The notes under the pieces: model-generated
The model's input: the letters and a program-made list of their open reading frames with translations, nothing else
Told to the model about the DNA's origin: nothing
Database searches by the model: none
Source of the DNA: Mycobacterium sp. E183
Lineage (GTDB): Bacteria; Actinomycetota; Actinomycetes; Mycobacteriales; Mycobacteriaceae
NCBI RefSeq assembly: GCF_001667735.1
Contig: NZ_LZJN01000163.1
Location: forward strand, 1 to 64,000
Direction: 5' to 3'
DNA length: 64,000 nucleotides
Program-made: the position numbers and the translations under genes
Shown: positions 48,393 through 56,629 of the stretch, piece after piece
Numbering within the stretch: position 1 is the stretch's first letter
Layout: every line of letters starts with the position of its first letter

Positions 48393-50125
48393 CCGGCCGA
48401 GGTCACCGGGGTGATCGGCAACCAGCGCAGCGCGCCCGGCGCGGTGGCCGGCACCACCGGGTGCTCCGGGGCGATCGGGTCCAGCCGGCGGTAGTCGTCA
48501 CCCTGCGGCGGGCGCTGATCGCTCTCGCCCTTGTTCGGCCACAAGGAGGCGGCCCGCTCGGCCTGCGCGGTGATGGACAGCGACGGGTTGACACCCAGGT
48601 TCGCCGAGATCGCGGCGCCGTCGACCACGAACAACGTCGGGTAGCCGTAAACCCGGTGGTAGGGGTCGATGACCCCGTGTTCGGGGCTGTCGCCGATCGC
48701 CGCGCCCCCGAGGAAGTGCGCGGTCAGCGGGATGTTGAACAGCTCGCCCCAGGTGCCGCCGGCCACGCCGTCGACCTTTTCGGCGATGCGCCGGGTGACC
48801 CTGTTGCCGACGGGGTTCCAGGCCGGGTTCGGGTCCCCGTGCCCCTGCTTGCTGGTGTACCAGCGGATGCCCAGCTTGCCGCGCTTGGTGTAGGTGGTGA
48901 TCGAGTTGTCCAGGTGCTGCATCACCAGGGCGATCAGGGTGCGTTCGCTCCACTGGTGGACGTTGAGCATCCGCATCATGCGGCGCGGATCCTCACGCGC
49001 CTGGTCCAGCAGCTGCTTCCAGCGCGGCACGTCGGTGCCCTCCGGGCCGGTGCCGTCGGTCATCAGCGTCTGCAGCAGGCCCATCGCGTTGGATCCCTTG
49101 CCGTAACGGCACGGTTCGACGTGGGTGTCCGACGTCGGGTGGATCGATGACGTGATGGCCACGCCGTGCGTCAGGTCCAGGTTCGGGTCGACCTCGAGCT
49201 TGCCGGCGCCGACGATCGACTCGGAGTTGGTGCGGGTCAGCACGCCGAGGCGCTCGGACAGCCGCGGCAACTTGCCCCGGTCGCGCATCTTGAACAGCAG
49301 ATGCTGGGTTCCCCAGGTACCCGCGGCCAGGATCAGGTGCGTCGCGGTGAAGGTGCGCCGGTCCCGGCGCAGCCAGCTTCCGGTGCGCACGGTGCGGACC
49401 TCCCACAGCCCGTCGGACCGCTGCTGGAAACCCTTCACGGTTGTCATCGGAATGACCTGCGCCCCAGCCGATTCGGCGAGGCCGAGGTAGTTCTTCAACA
49501 GCGTGTTCTTGGCGCCGTAACGACAGCCCGTCATGCAGCACCCGCACTCCAGGCAGCCGGTGCGCTCCGGTCCCGCGCCGCCGAAATACGGGTCCGGCAC
49601 GGTCTTGCCGGGCGTCTTGGTGCCCTCGGGCCCGAAGAACACGCCCACCGGGGTGGGCACGAAGGTGTCACCGCAGCCCATCTCGTCGGCGACCTCCTTC
49701 AGGACGCGGTCGGCGTCGGTGAAGGTCGGGTTCGTCACCACCCCGAGCATCCGCTTGGCCTGCTCGTAGTGCGGCATCAGCTCGTCGCGCCAGTCGGTGA
49801 TGTGTGACCACTGCCGGTCTTTGAAGAACGGCTCCGGCGGCACGTACAGCGTGTTGGCATAGTTCAGGGAGCCGCCGCCCACCCCGGCGCCGGCCAGGAT
49901 CAGCACGTTCTTCAGGGGATGGATCCGCTGAATGCCGTAGCAACCCAGCCGGGGGGCCCAGAGGAACTTGCGCAGGTCCCACGACGTCTCGGCGAAATCC
50001 TCGTCGGCGAAGCGGCGCCCGGCCTCCAATACGCCTACCCGGTAGCCCTTTTCGGTCAGCCGCAGCGCGCTGACGCTGCCCCCGAACCCCGAACCGATGA
50101 TCAGAACGTCGTAATCCGGCCTCAT
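48389..50125 (-). CDS. choD: GMC oxidoreductase annotated as cholesterol oxidase
   Basis: 578 aa. FAD-binding VLIIGSGFGGSVSALRLTEKG at the N-terminus; AGAGVGGGSLNYANTLYVPP and a four-Cys stretch ECGCCMTGCRYGAK; GMC C-terminus with HFLGGAAIGDSPEHGVIDPYHRVYG (His in HFLGG and later Asn in NPSLSI as catalytic pair). It matches Rv3409c in length. The choD name is customary, but this group is closer to cholesterol-oxidase-like GMC proteins whose real substrate is disputed, and the cysteines are not in classical ChoD. Likely cytoplasmic or membrane-associated. Confidence 0.93.
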   Translation of the reverse strand: MRPDYDVLIIGSGFGGSVSALRLTEKGYRVGVLEAGRRFADEDFAETSWDLRKFLWAPRLGCYGIQRIHPLKNVLILAGAGVGGGSLNYANTLYVPPEPFFKDRQWSHITDWRDELMPHYEQAKRMLGVVTNPTFTDADRVLKEVADEMGCGDTFVPTPVGVFFGPEGTKTPGKTVPDPYFGGAGPERTGCLECGCCMTGCRYGAKNTLLKNYLGLAESAGAQVIPMTTVKGFQQRSDGLWEVRTVRTGSWLRRDRRTFTATHLILAAGTWGTQHLLFKMRDRGKLPRLSERLGVLTRTNSESIVGAGKLEVDPNLDLTHGVAITSSIHPTSDTHVEPCRYGKGSNAMGLLQTLMTDGTGPEGTDVPRWKQLLDQAREDPRRMMRMLNVHQWSERTLIALVMQHLDNSITTYTKRGKLGIRWYTSKQGHGDPNPAWNPVGNRVTRRIAEKVDGVAGGTWGELFNIPLTAHFLGGAAIGDSPEHGVIDPYHRVYGYPTLFVVDGAAISANLGVNPSLSITAQAERAASLWPNKGESDQRPPQGDDYRRLDPIAPEHPVVPATAPGALRWLPITPVTSAG

Positions 50126-50184
50126 CGCACCAGTATGGCCTTACCGGCCGGTAATAAACCAGCTGCCCCGAACCCCGTCGCGCC

Positions 50185-50239
50185 AGTGTGCGGCTAGGTG
50201 CACACTCGGCGCCGAACGTGCGGCTAGCTTCATACTCGC
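50185..50239. repeat. Degenerate copy of the GTGTGCGGCTAG hairpin repeat
   Basis: AGTGTGC (50185-50191) and GCACACT (50200-50206) form a perfect 7-bp stem around an 8-nt loop containing GGCTAG. A second, worn unit follows (GTGCGGCTAGCT near 50218). It is related to the two exact units at 36221-36275. It lies between choD and guaB3. Confidence 0.6.
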
Positions 50240-50250
50240 GGCGACGCCGC
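50238..50250. terminator. GC hairpin downstream of guaB3
   Basis: GCGGCG and CGCCGC around a single A form a tight dyad 6 bp beyond the guaB3 stop, the right place to end the guaB2-guaB3 message. No U-tract is present, so this is a guess from position. Confidence 0.3.
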
Positions 50251-50255
50251 GGCGA

Positions 50256-51383
50256 TCAGCTTCCGGTGGTCAGCCCGACCTTCTGGAACTCCTTGAGGTC
50301 GCAGTAGCCGGCCTTGGCCATCGATCGGCGCAGACCACCGACCAGGTTCAGCGAACCGAACGGGTCGTCGGACGGCCCGTTGAGCACCCGTTCCAGCGGC
50401 GGCCGCTCGCCCAGGGCGATCTGCAGCAACGCCCCGCGCGGCAACGACGGGTGCGCCGCCGCGGCCGGCCAGAACCAGCCCTCGCCCAGCGCCTCGGCGG
50501 CCTCGGCGAGCGGCGTGCCGAGCACCACCGCGTCCGCCCCGCAGGCGATCGCCTTGGCCAGCTCGCCGGAGGTGTGGATGTCGCCGTCGGCCAGCACGTG
50601 CACGTAGCGGCCGCCGGTCTCGTCGAGGTATTCGCGCCGCGCCGCGGCGGCGTCGGCGATCGCGGTGGCCATCGGCACGCTGATGCCCAACACCTCGTCG
50701 CTGGTGGTGACGCCGCGGGTGGAGCCGTAGCCGACGATCACCCCGGCGGCCCCGGTGCGCATCAGGTGCAGCGCGGTGCGGTGGTCGAGCACCCCGCCGG
50801 CCACCACCGGGATGTCGAGCTCGGAGATGAAGGTCTTGAGGTTCAGCGGCTCGCCGTCGCTGGCCACTCTTTCCGCGGAGACGATCGTGCCCTGGATGAC
50901 CAGCAGGTCGATGCCGGCCTGCAGCAGCACCGGGGTCAGCGCCTGGGCGTTCTGCGGGCTGACCCGCACCGCCGTGGTCACCCCGGCCTCCCGGATGCGC
51001 GCGACCGCGGCTCCCAGCAGGTCGGGATTCAGCGGCGCGGCGTGCAGTTCCTGCAGCAGCCGGATCGACGCCGACGGTTCGGGTTCCTTGGTGGCGGCCT
51101 CGACGAGCTGGGCGATCTTGCCCTGCACGTCGGCGTGCCGGCCGATCAGGCCCTCACCGTTGAGCACGCCCAGCCCGCCGAGGCGGCCGAGCTCGATGGC
51201 GAACTCCGGCGACACCAGCGCGTCGGTCGGGTGGGCCACCACCGGGATCTCGAAGCGGTAGGCGTCCAGCTGCCAGGCCGTGGACACGTCCTGGGAGGAC
51301 CGGGTGCGCCGCGAGGGCACGATGCTGACTTCGCTCAGTTCATAGGTGCGACGGGCGTTGCGGCCCATCCCGATTTCGACCAT
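50256..51383 (-). CDS. guaB3: IMP dehydrogenase family protein GuaB3
   Basis: 375 aa, a TIM-barrel IMPDH relative without CBS domains. MGRNARRTYELSEVSIVPSRRTRSS is the typical start. VIVGYGSTRGVTTSDEVLGI takes the place of the IMPDH catalytic loop: the catalytic Cys is replaced by Thr. Actinobacterial GuaB3 proteins were long called IMPDH but resemble GMP reductases; the reaction remains debated. It starts 7 bp after the guaB2 stop, so the two form an operon. Confidence 0.93.
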   Translation of the reverse strand: MVEIGMGRNARRTYELSEVSIVPSRRTRSSQDVSTAWQLDAYRFEIPVVAHPTDALVSPEFAIELGRLGGLGVLNGEGLIGRHADVQGKIAQLVEAATKEPEPSASIRLLQELHAAPLNPDLLGAAVARIREAGVTTAVRVSPQNAQALTPVLLQAGIDLLVIQGTIVSAERVASDGEPLNLKTFISELDIPVVAGGVLDHRTALHLMRTGAAGVIVGYGSTRGVTTSDEVLGISVPMATAIADAAAARREYLDETGGRYVHVLADGDIHTSGELAKAIACGADAVVLGTPLAEAAEALGEGWFWPAAAAHPSLPRGALLQIALGERPPLERVLNGPSDDPFGSLNLVGGLRRSMAKAGYCDLKEFQKVGLTTGS

Positions 51384-51390
51384 GCCGGGC

Positions 51391-52980
51391 TCAGCGCGCG
51401 AAGTAGTTGGGCGCTTCGACGGTCATGGCGACGTCGTGCGGATGGCTTTCGCGCAGCCCGGCGGAGGTGATCCGGACGAACTGCGCCTGTTGCAGCGCCT
51501 CGATGGTGGGCGAGCCGGTGTAGCCCATCGCGGCGCGCAGGCCGCCGGTGAGCTGGTGGATCACCGAGGACAGCGGTCCGCGGAACGGCACCCGGCCCTC
51601 GATTCCCTCAGGCACCAGCTTGTCCTCGCTCAACGCGTCGTCGGCGAAGTAGCGGTCCTTGGAGTACGACTTCCCCCCGCCGCGGCCCTGCATGGCGCCC
51701 AGCGACCCCATGCCGCGGTAGCTCTTGAACTGCTTGCCGTTGACGAAGATCAGCTCGCCGGGCGCTTCGGCCGTGCCGGCCAGCAGCGAGCCCAGCATCG
51801 CCGTCGAGGCGCCGGCCGCCAGGGCCTTGGCGATGTCGCCGGAGTACTGCAGCCCGCCGTCGGCGATCACCGGCACGCCCGCGGGCCCGCAGGCCGCGAC
51901 CGCCTCCAGGATCGCCGTGATTTGTGGCGCGCCGACCCCGGCCACCACCCGGGTGGTGCAGATCGAGCCCGGCCCGACGCCGACCTTGACCGCGTCGGCG
52001 CCCGCGTCGACCAGCGCCAGGGCCGCGGACCGGGTGGCGACGTTCCCGCCGATCACCTCGACCTTCTCGCCCACCTCCGCCTTGAGCTTGCCGACCATGT
52101 CGAGCACCAGCCGGTTGTGCGCGTGGGCGGTGTCCACGATCAGGACGTCGGCCCCGGCGTCGACCAGCATCATCGCGCGGACCCAGGCGTCGCCGCCGAC
52201 GCCGACGGCGGCGCCGACCAGCAGCCGGCCGTCGCTGTCCTTGGTGGCCAGCGGGTGCTGCTCGGTCTTGACGAAGTCCTTGACGGTGATCAGGCCGGTG
52301 AGCCGGCCGTGGCCGTCGACGACGGGCAGCTTCTCGATCTTGTTGCGGCGCAACAGGCCCAGCGCGGCGTCCGCGCTCACCCCCTCCTGGGCGGTGATCA
52401 GCGGTGCCTTGGTCATCACCTCGGCGACCTTGCGGGTCTGGTCGACCTCGAACCGCATGTCGCGGTTGGTGATGATGCCGACCAGCGCCCCGGTGTCATC
52501 GACCACCGGCAGACCCGAGATCCGGAACCGGGCGCACAGCGCGTCGACCTGCGCCAAGGTGTTGTCCGGGCGGCAGGTGACCGGGTCGGTGACCATGCCG
52601 GCCTCCGATCGTTTGACCATCTCGACCTGGCCGGCCTGCTCGGCGACGGGCAGGTTGCGGTGCAGCACGCCCATGCCGCCCGCCCGGGCCATCGCGATGG
52701 CCATCCGCGACTCGGTGACCGTGTCCATGGCCGAGCTGACCAGCGGAACCTTGAGCCTGATCTTCTTGGTGAGCTGGCTGGACGTGTCCGCCGTGGCGGG
52801 AACCACATCGGATGCGGCCGGCAGCAGCAAGACGTCGTCGAAGGTGAGCCCCAGCATCGCGACCTTGTGCGGGTTGTCACCCCCGGTGGGCACCGCGTCG
52901 TCGACCAGCCCGCCAACGCGCACGTAGGGGCTGCCGACGAGGTCGGAGCTGTCTTCCAGGTGGGACATGCCACGGGTCAT
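51391..52980 (-). CDS. guaB2: Inosine-5'-monophosphate dehydrogenase
   Basis: 529 aa from ATG 52980, giving MTRGMSHLEDSSDLVGSPYV as in M. tuberculosis. It oxidises IMP to XMP with NAD+, the committed step to guanine nucleotides, and is essential and a drug target. The barrel is split by two CBS domains (about residues 125-245: MVTDPVTCRPDNTLAQVDAL, MTKAPLITAQEGV). Catalytic loop VGVGPGSICTTRVVAGVG with Cys; flap SYRGMGSLGAMQGRGGG; ESHPHDVAMTVEAPNY at the end. GuaA at 36-38 kb uses its product. Confidence 0.96.
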   Translation of the reverse strand: MTRGMSHLEDSSDLVGSPYVRVGGLVDDAVPTGGDNPHKVAMLGLTFDDVLLLPAASDVVPATADTSSQLTKKIRLKVPLVSSAMDTVTESRMAIAMARAGGMGVLHRNLPVAEQAGQVEMVKRSEAGMVTDPVTCRPDNTLAQVDALCARFRISGLPVVDDTGALVGIITNRDMRFEVDQTRKVAEVMTKAPLITAQEGVSADAALGLLRRNKIEKLPVVDGHGRLTGLITVKDFVKTEQHPLATKDSDGRLLVGAAVGVGGDAWVRAMMLVDAGADVLIVDTAHAHNRLVLDMVGKLKAEVGEKVEVIGGNVATRSAALALVDAGADAVKVGVGPGSICTTRVVAGVGAPQITAILEAVAACGPAGVPVIADGGLQYSGDIAKALAAGASTAMLGSLLAGTAEAPGELIFVNGKQFKSYRGMGSLGAMQGRGGGKSYSKDRYFADDALSEDKLVPEGIEGRVPFRGPLSSVIHQLTGGLRAAMGYTGSPTIEALQQAQFVRITSAGLRESHPHDVAMTVEAPNYFAR

Positions 52981-53129
52981 CGGCGGGGCCCTCCATACGA
53001 TGCGGCGTGAGAACACCATCCTATCGGCACGCGCGCCCCTCGAGCCGCTGGCCGGGGCGCGCCGCGGGCGGCAAACGGTGCGGAAACGACGGGCGGCTTC
53101 CCTGCTGGCGTTATCCCGGCCGGGCTGCG

Positions 53130-53135
53130 TAGGCT
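53130..53135 (+). promoter_or_regulatory. -10 hexamer for the DUF5319 gene
   Basis: TAGGCT lies 7 nt before GTG 53143, with no ribosome site between. This is the arrangement of a leaderless mycobacterial transcript and decides in favour of GTG 53143 over GTG 53137. Confidence 0.5.
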
Positions 53136-53142
53136 AGTGTGC

Positions 53143-53553
53143 GTGCGCGATCACCTCCCACCGGGTTTGCCACCCGATCCTTTCGCCGACGACCCCTGCG
53201 ATCCGTCGGCTGCGCTGGAAGCCGTAGAGCCGGGGCAACCGCTGGACGCCCAAGAGCGGATGGCGGTCGAGGCGGACCTGGCCGACCTGGCGGTTTATGA
53301 GGCCCTGTTGGCGCACAAGGGCATTCGCGGGCTGGTGGTGTGCTGCGACGAATGCCAGCAGGATCACTATCACGACTGGGACATGCTGCGGGCGAACCTG
53401 TTGCAGCTGCTGATCGACGGCACCGTACGCCCGCACGAGCCGGCCTACGACCCGGAACCGGATGCCTACGTCACGTGGGATTACTGCCGGGGATACGCCG
53501 ACGCGTCACTGAACGAGGCCACCTCTTCCGACGCCGACGGATACCGCCGCTAG
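53143..53553 (+). CDS. DUF5319 protein (Rv3412 type)
   Basis: 136 aa, acidic. The N-terminus RDHLPPGLPPDPFADDP and the core RGLVVCCDECQQDHYHDWDM are strongly conserved-looking, with CC-x2-C and two His that could bind a metal. GTG 53143 yields the M. tuberculosis length of 136 aa and matches the -10. It sits divergent from guaB2 and overlaps rsdA at the 3' end by 4 bp. No function is known. Confidence 0.9.
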   Translation: MRDHLPPGLPPDPFADDPCDPSAALEAVEPGQPLDAQERMAVEADLADLAVYEALLAHKGIRGLVVCCDECQQDHYHDWDMLRANLLQLLIDGTVRPHEPAYDPEPDAYVTWDYCRGYADASLNEATSSDADGYRR

Positions 53554-54308
53554 GGATTGTCCGGCGTGACCGCCGACGGCGCGGCCGTCTGGCCGTGATG
53601 CCGGTGCTTGCTCCATGACTGACTCGGCGACGGCGTGACCGACGGACCGGGGGAAGCGTCCGAGGGCGCCGGCGCCGCCGTCGGGACCGGGGTGGTCGGG
53701 GTCGACCACGCCGACGGGGTGTTCGCCGGCAGCGTCGCATTCGGGTTCCGCGATTGCACCTTGGCGTTCAACAGGTTCAGCTGATTCGTCAGCTCCTGTT
53801 TGCTGGCCGGGTCTTCGATCGACTGGACCAAGCTGCTCACCTCGGTCAGCTGATTGCGGGCCTGGTCCCACTCACCCCGGTCGATCGACTCCTGCACCTT
53901 GGCCAGATCGGCCCGGGCGGACAGCAAGGCCTGATGCTTCTCGTTGACGCGCGGCTGGTCGAAGAACATCGCGTGCAGCCCGTAGAGCGTCGTGCCGGGG
54001 CGGGCCTCGACCACCATGGCGCCGAAGCCGCTCATCACCAACAGCGCCGCGGCGACCGACCCGATCGTCGCGAGGCCCCGACGGCTGCGGCGGCGCTCGG
54101 CCAATCCGGCGCGCAGGGCGCCGACGGCCTCCTCGGCCGACACCAGCGCGCTGGCCGGTGGCCAGCGCAGGTTGTCGCGCCAGTCCTCCAGCAGGGTGGC
54201 CATCGCGTCGGTGTCGGGATCGCCGACGTGCACCGGCCGCCGCTCGGCGAGCGCGTCGAGAAGCAGATCGGTGCGGGCGAATTCGTCCAGGGATTCAGGC
54301 ACAGTCAC
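53550..54308 (-). CDS. rsdA: Anti-sigma-D factor
   Basis: 252 aa from GTG 54308. N-terminal sigma-binding stretch LDEFARTDLLLDALAERRPV and LRWPPASALVSAEEAVGALRAGL; one membrane helix at about 81-100 (ATIGSVAAALLVMSGFGAMV); extracellular part with TTLYGLHAMFFDQPR and a Pro/Thr/Ser-rich tail that is shorter than in M. tuberculosis RsdA. It holds SigD inactive at the membrane until cut and degraded. It overlaps sigD by 14 bp. Confidence 0.92.
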   Translation of the reverse strand: MTVPESLDEFARTDLLLDALAERRPVHVGDPDTDAMATLLEDWRDNLRWPPASALVSAEEAVGALRAGLAERRRSRRGLATIGSVAAALLVMSGFGAMVVEARPGTTLYGLHAMFFDQPRVNEKHQALLSARADLAKVQESIDRGEWDQARNQLTEVSSLVQSIEDPASKQELTNQLNLLNAKVQSRNPNATLPANTPSAWSTPTTPVPTAAPAPSDASPGPSVTPSPSQSWSKHRHHGQTAAPSAVTPDNP

Positions 54309-54870
54309 CTGCCGCGATCATCTCGGATTTGAGGCGGGACAGCGCGCGGTGCTGGGCCACCCGGACGGCTCCGGTGGTGCTGCCCACGGCGGACGCGGTC
54401 TCCTCGGCGGACAGGCCGACGACGACGCGCAGGATCAGGATCTCGCGCTGCTTGGCGGGCAGGATCTCGAGCAGTTCGCTCATCCGGCTGACCGAATCGG
54501 CTTCGATGGCCCGCTGTTCCGGGCCGGCATCCGAAGACCAGCGCTCGGGGATCACTTCGGTGGGGTAGGACAGATCGCGGCCGGCGGCGCGATGGGCGTC
54601 GGCGACCTTGTGGGCCGCGATGCCGTAGAGGAAAGCGAGAAAGGGGCGTCCCCGATCCCGGTAACGCGGCAGCGCCGTGATAGTCGCCAAGCACACCTCC
54701 TGTGCCACGTCATCCGCTGACAGGCCGCCCCGCTCGACTGTCCCGACCCGCGCGCGGCAATAGCGCACGACAATCGGACGGATGGTCTCCAGCACCTCCC
54801 GTAGTGCGTTACTGTCCCCCGCCACGGCCTTGGCAACCACAGCGTCGAGACGATCCCCTTGAATTGTCAT
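54295..54870 (-). CDS. sigD: ECF sigma factor SigD
   Basis: 191 aa from ATG 54870; TTG 54888 is an in-frame option that adds six residues like those in M. tuberculosis. Region 2 ETIRPIVVRYCRARVG, DDVAQEVCLATITALPRYRD and FLAFLYGIAAHKVADAHR; region 4 LPAKQREILILRVVVGLSAEE and TTGAVRVAQHRALSRLK (HTH). SigD drives a set of lipid, chaperone and starvation genes. The neighbouring rsdA product inhibits it. Confidence 0.95.
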   Translation of the reverse strand: MTIQGDRLDAVVAKAVAGDSNALREVLETIRPIVVRYCRARVGTVERGGLSADDVAQEVCLATITALPRYRDRGRPFLAFLYGIAAHKVADAHRAAGRDLSYPTEVIPERWSSDAGPEQRAIEADSVSRMSELLEILPAKQREILILRVVVGLSAEETASAVGSTTGAVRVAQHRALSRLKSEMIAAGDCA

Positions 54871-54960
54871 CGACGGCGGTATCTCCAACGTTACGAACCG
54901 GACACATCGCGGGCTAACCGGGCTAACTAACGAACTGACAATAACGGGCGCAAGGCCATT

Positions 54961-55782
54961 TCAAGCGGAACGCCACGTCGCACCGGCGCGCCGCACGTGG
55001 CCTGCGGAGACATCACGAATTTCCCGCAGCTGTTGTGTCGAAAAGGTGACGCTTCCGAGATCAATCAGCAAGCACGCCAACGCCCACCGCAGCGGGACCA
55101 GCCCGAGCGCCCCGGTCGCGTCGAGCGCGCCCTCGGCCACCGCTCGGGCCCGCTCGACGGCCCCGGCGCTGCAGAGGGCGGCCGCCAGCACGACTTGGCT
55201 CTTCACCGCGTGCCGCGCGGACGCCACGGCCATGGCGCCGGCCAGGTCCACCGCTTCGTTCGCATGGCGGACGGCCGTTTCGCCATCGCCCTGAGCCATC
55301 GCCAGCTCGGCGCACACCCACCGTCGCCGTATCGGCAGCCGGTCGGGTATCGGTCCGGCGCCGCCCAGCACGGAATCCGCGCGCCGCAACAACGTCGCGG
55401 CGGCCGGGAAGCGGCCGACGCCCAGCGCGTCGGCCGCCAATCCGATGAGGGCGTCGCCGCACGCCTCGGGGTCCCCACCCGCCAGCGCCAGGGCGCGACC
55501 GTCCCAGCCCCGCGCCAGATCGTGCCAACCGAGTTGGCGCAGAAAGGATCCCTGCGTGCTGTGGGCCAGCGAGACCAGCCGCCCGGCGGGGGCGCTCCGC
55601 CGCAGCTCCGCCAGATCGCGGTAGGCGTTGCCGTAGCGGCCCTGTCCGCCGGCGGCGACGGCGCGCAGCCACAGATCGTCGGGGGTGACCGCCGTCGGCA
55701 GCGGCCACGTGCCGGGCCGGTCGCCGAAGGCGGCGGCCGCCAACGCCCGGCCAATCACGAAAGTGTGACGAGTTTCAATCAC
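54961..55782 (-). CDS. TPR-like hypothetical protein (Rv3415c type)
   Basis: 273 aa made of helical hairpins: GQGRYGNAYRDLAELRRSAPAGR, DALIGLAADALGVGRFPAAATLLRRAD, GDGETAVRHANEAVDLAGAM and CSAGAVERARAVAEGAL read as degenerate tetratricopeptide units. It is probably a cytoplasmic scaffold. It lies between sigD and the divergent whiB3, as in M. tuberculosis. No catalytic residues are visible. Confidence 0.88.
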   Translation of the reverse strand: MIETRHTFVIGRALAAAAFGDRPGTWPLPTAVTPDDLWLRAVAAGGQGRYGNAYRDLAELRRSAPAGRLVSLAHSTQGSFLRQLGWHDLARGWDGRALALAGGDPEACGDALIGLAADALGVGRFPAAATLLRRADSVLGGAGPIPDRLPIRRRWVCAELAMAQGDGETAVRHANEAVDLAGAMAVASARHAVKSQVVLAAALCSAGAVERARAVAEGALDATGALGLVPLRWALACLLIDLGSVTFSTQQLREIRDVSAGHVRRAGATWRSA

Positions 55783-56136
55783 GGCGATGGTAGTAAACAG
55801 TTTGTGCTGTTCGCGTTACCGAACTGTTAATCACAACGGGCCCTGTACTAATCGCGGCCGACCCTCCCCTGCCCCGTGAACTGGGAAATCTCGATTCGGT
55901 CAAGTGCCTGGTAGCACGGAGCGTGTTTCGCCAATGGTTGACGTATGAACGCGACGTTAATTCTTTTATAACCATTACATACTTTGCCGGGCTAAGTGGC
56001 TATTGACGCAAATTCGCCGTCACCCCTAACGTCTACGCATGACGGGTAGTCATCGGTGACGCCGCTTCATTTCAGTTGCACAATCGCTTCGCGAACCTGA
56101 CCTTACTGGGCGTGCCGTGCAGAGAGGGAGACACCA
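55783..56136. other. whiB3 upstream region without a gene
   Basis: This 354-bp stretch between the TPR-like gene and whiB3 has no plausible coding frame. It is markedly AT-richer than its neighbours (for example 55955-55985), as expected for a regulatory region. A sigma-A-like promoter lies at 56003-56032, leaving a leader of roughly 100 nt. Several TTGAC stretches (55937, 56003) suggest more than one promoter. Confidence 0.6.
56003..56032 (+). promoter_or_regulatory. Candidate whiB3 promoter
   Basis: TTGACG (56003-56008) and TAACGT (56027-56032) are separated by 18 bp, a good -35/-10 pair. Transcription would start near 56039, giving a leader of about 98 nt that ends in the ribosome site GAGAGGGAG. 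Confidence 0.45.
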
Positions 56137-56445
56137 ATGCCACAGCCGGAGCAGCTACCTGGACCCAACGCCGACATCTGGAACTGGCAACTGCAGGGCT
56201 TGTGCCGCGGCGTTGACTCGTCGATGTTCTTCCATCCCGACGGTGAGCGCGGCCGCGCCCGCATGCAGCGCGAGCAGCGCGCGAAAGAGATGTGCCGCCA
56301 GTGCCCGGTCATCCAGGAGTGCCGTTCGCACGCCCTGGAAGTTGGTGAGCCGTACGGGGTTTGGGGTGGCCTCTCGGAATCCGAGCGCGACCTGCTGCTG
56401 AAGGGCGACATCGGCCGCACGCGCGGCATTCGCCGCTCGGCCTAG
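56137..56445 (+). CDS. whiB3: Iron-sulfur redox regulator WhiB3
   Basis: 102 aa. Four Cys bind a 4Fe-4S cluster: LCRGVD, then MCRQCPVIQECRSHAL (C-x2-C-x5-C). GVWGG is the turn that contacts the sigma factor, and RTRGIRRSA is the basic DNA-binding tail. WhiB3 senses oxygen, NO and redox and controls polyketide lipids and triacylglycerol. A good GAGAGGGAG lies ahead of ATG 56137. In M. tuberculosis groEL1 follows; here 7.5 kb intervene. Confidence 0.96.
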   Translation: MPQPEQLPGPNADIWNWQLQGLCRGVDSSMFFHPDGERGRARMQREQRAKEMCRQCPVIQECRSHALEVGEPYGVWGGLSESERDLLLKGDIGRTRGIRRSA

Positions 56446-56460
56446 GCGCGCACACCTCGG

Positions 56461-56592
56461 TTGAACGAATCGCCGTCGCGGCTGCTCGACGCGCTGGGCG
56501 ACCGAATGGTCGAGCGCATCGGCCGATTGCGGCAGTCCACCATCAACAAGCTTCGCGTCCGCGGCCGGGCCGCCTTGCTGAGTTCGCTGTAG
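56461..56592 (+). CDS. Candidate small ORF in frame after the whiB3 stop
   Basis: 43 codons from TTG 56461 to TAG, in the whiB3 frame and separated from its stop by five codons. The product starts NESPSRLLDALGDRMVERIG and continues as an amphipathic basic helix. An inner ATG at 56506 gives 28 residues. There is no clear ribosome site, so it may be a remnant, a read-through extension or chance. I do not recognise it. Confidence 0.3.
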   Translation: MNESPSRLLDALGDRMVERIGRLRQSTINKLRVRGRAALLSSL

Positions 56593-56629
56593 TCGTTTCA
56601 ACCGCGACCAATTGGGGTAGGCCCGGCCC

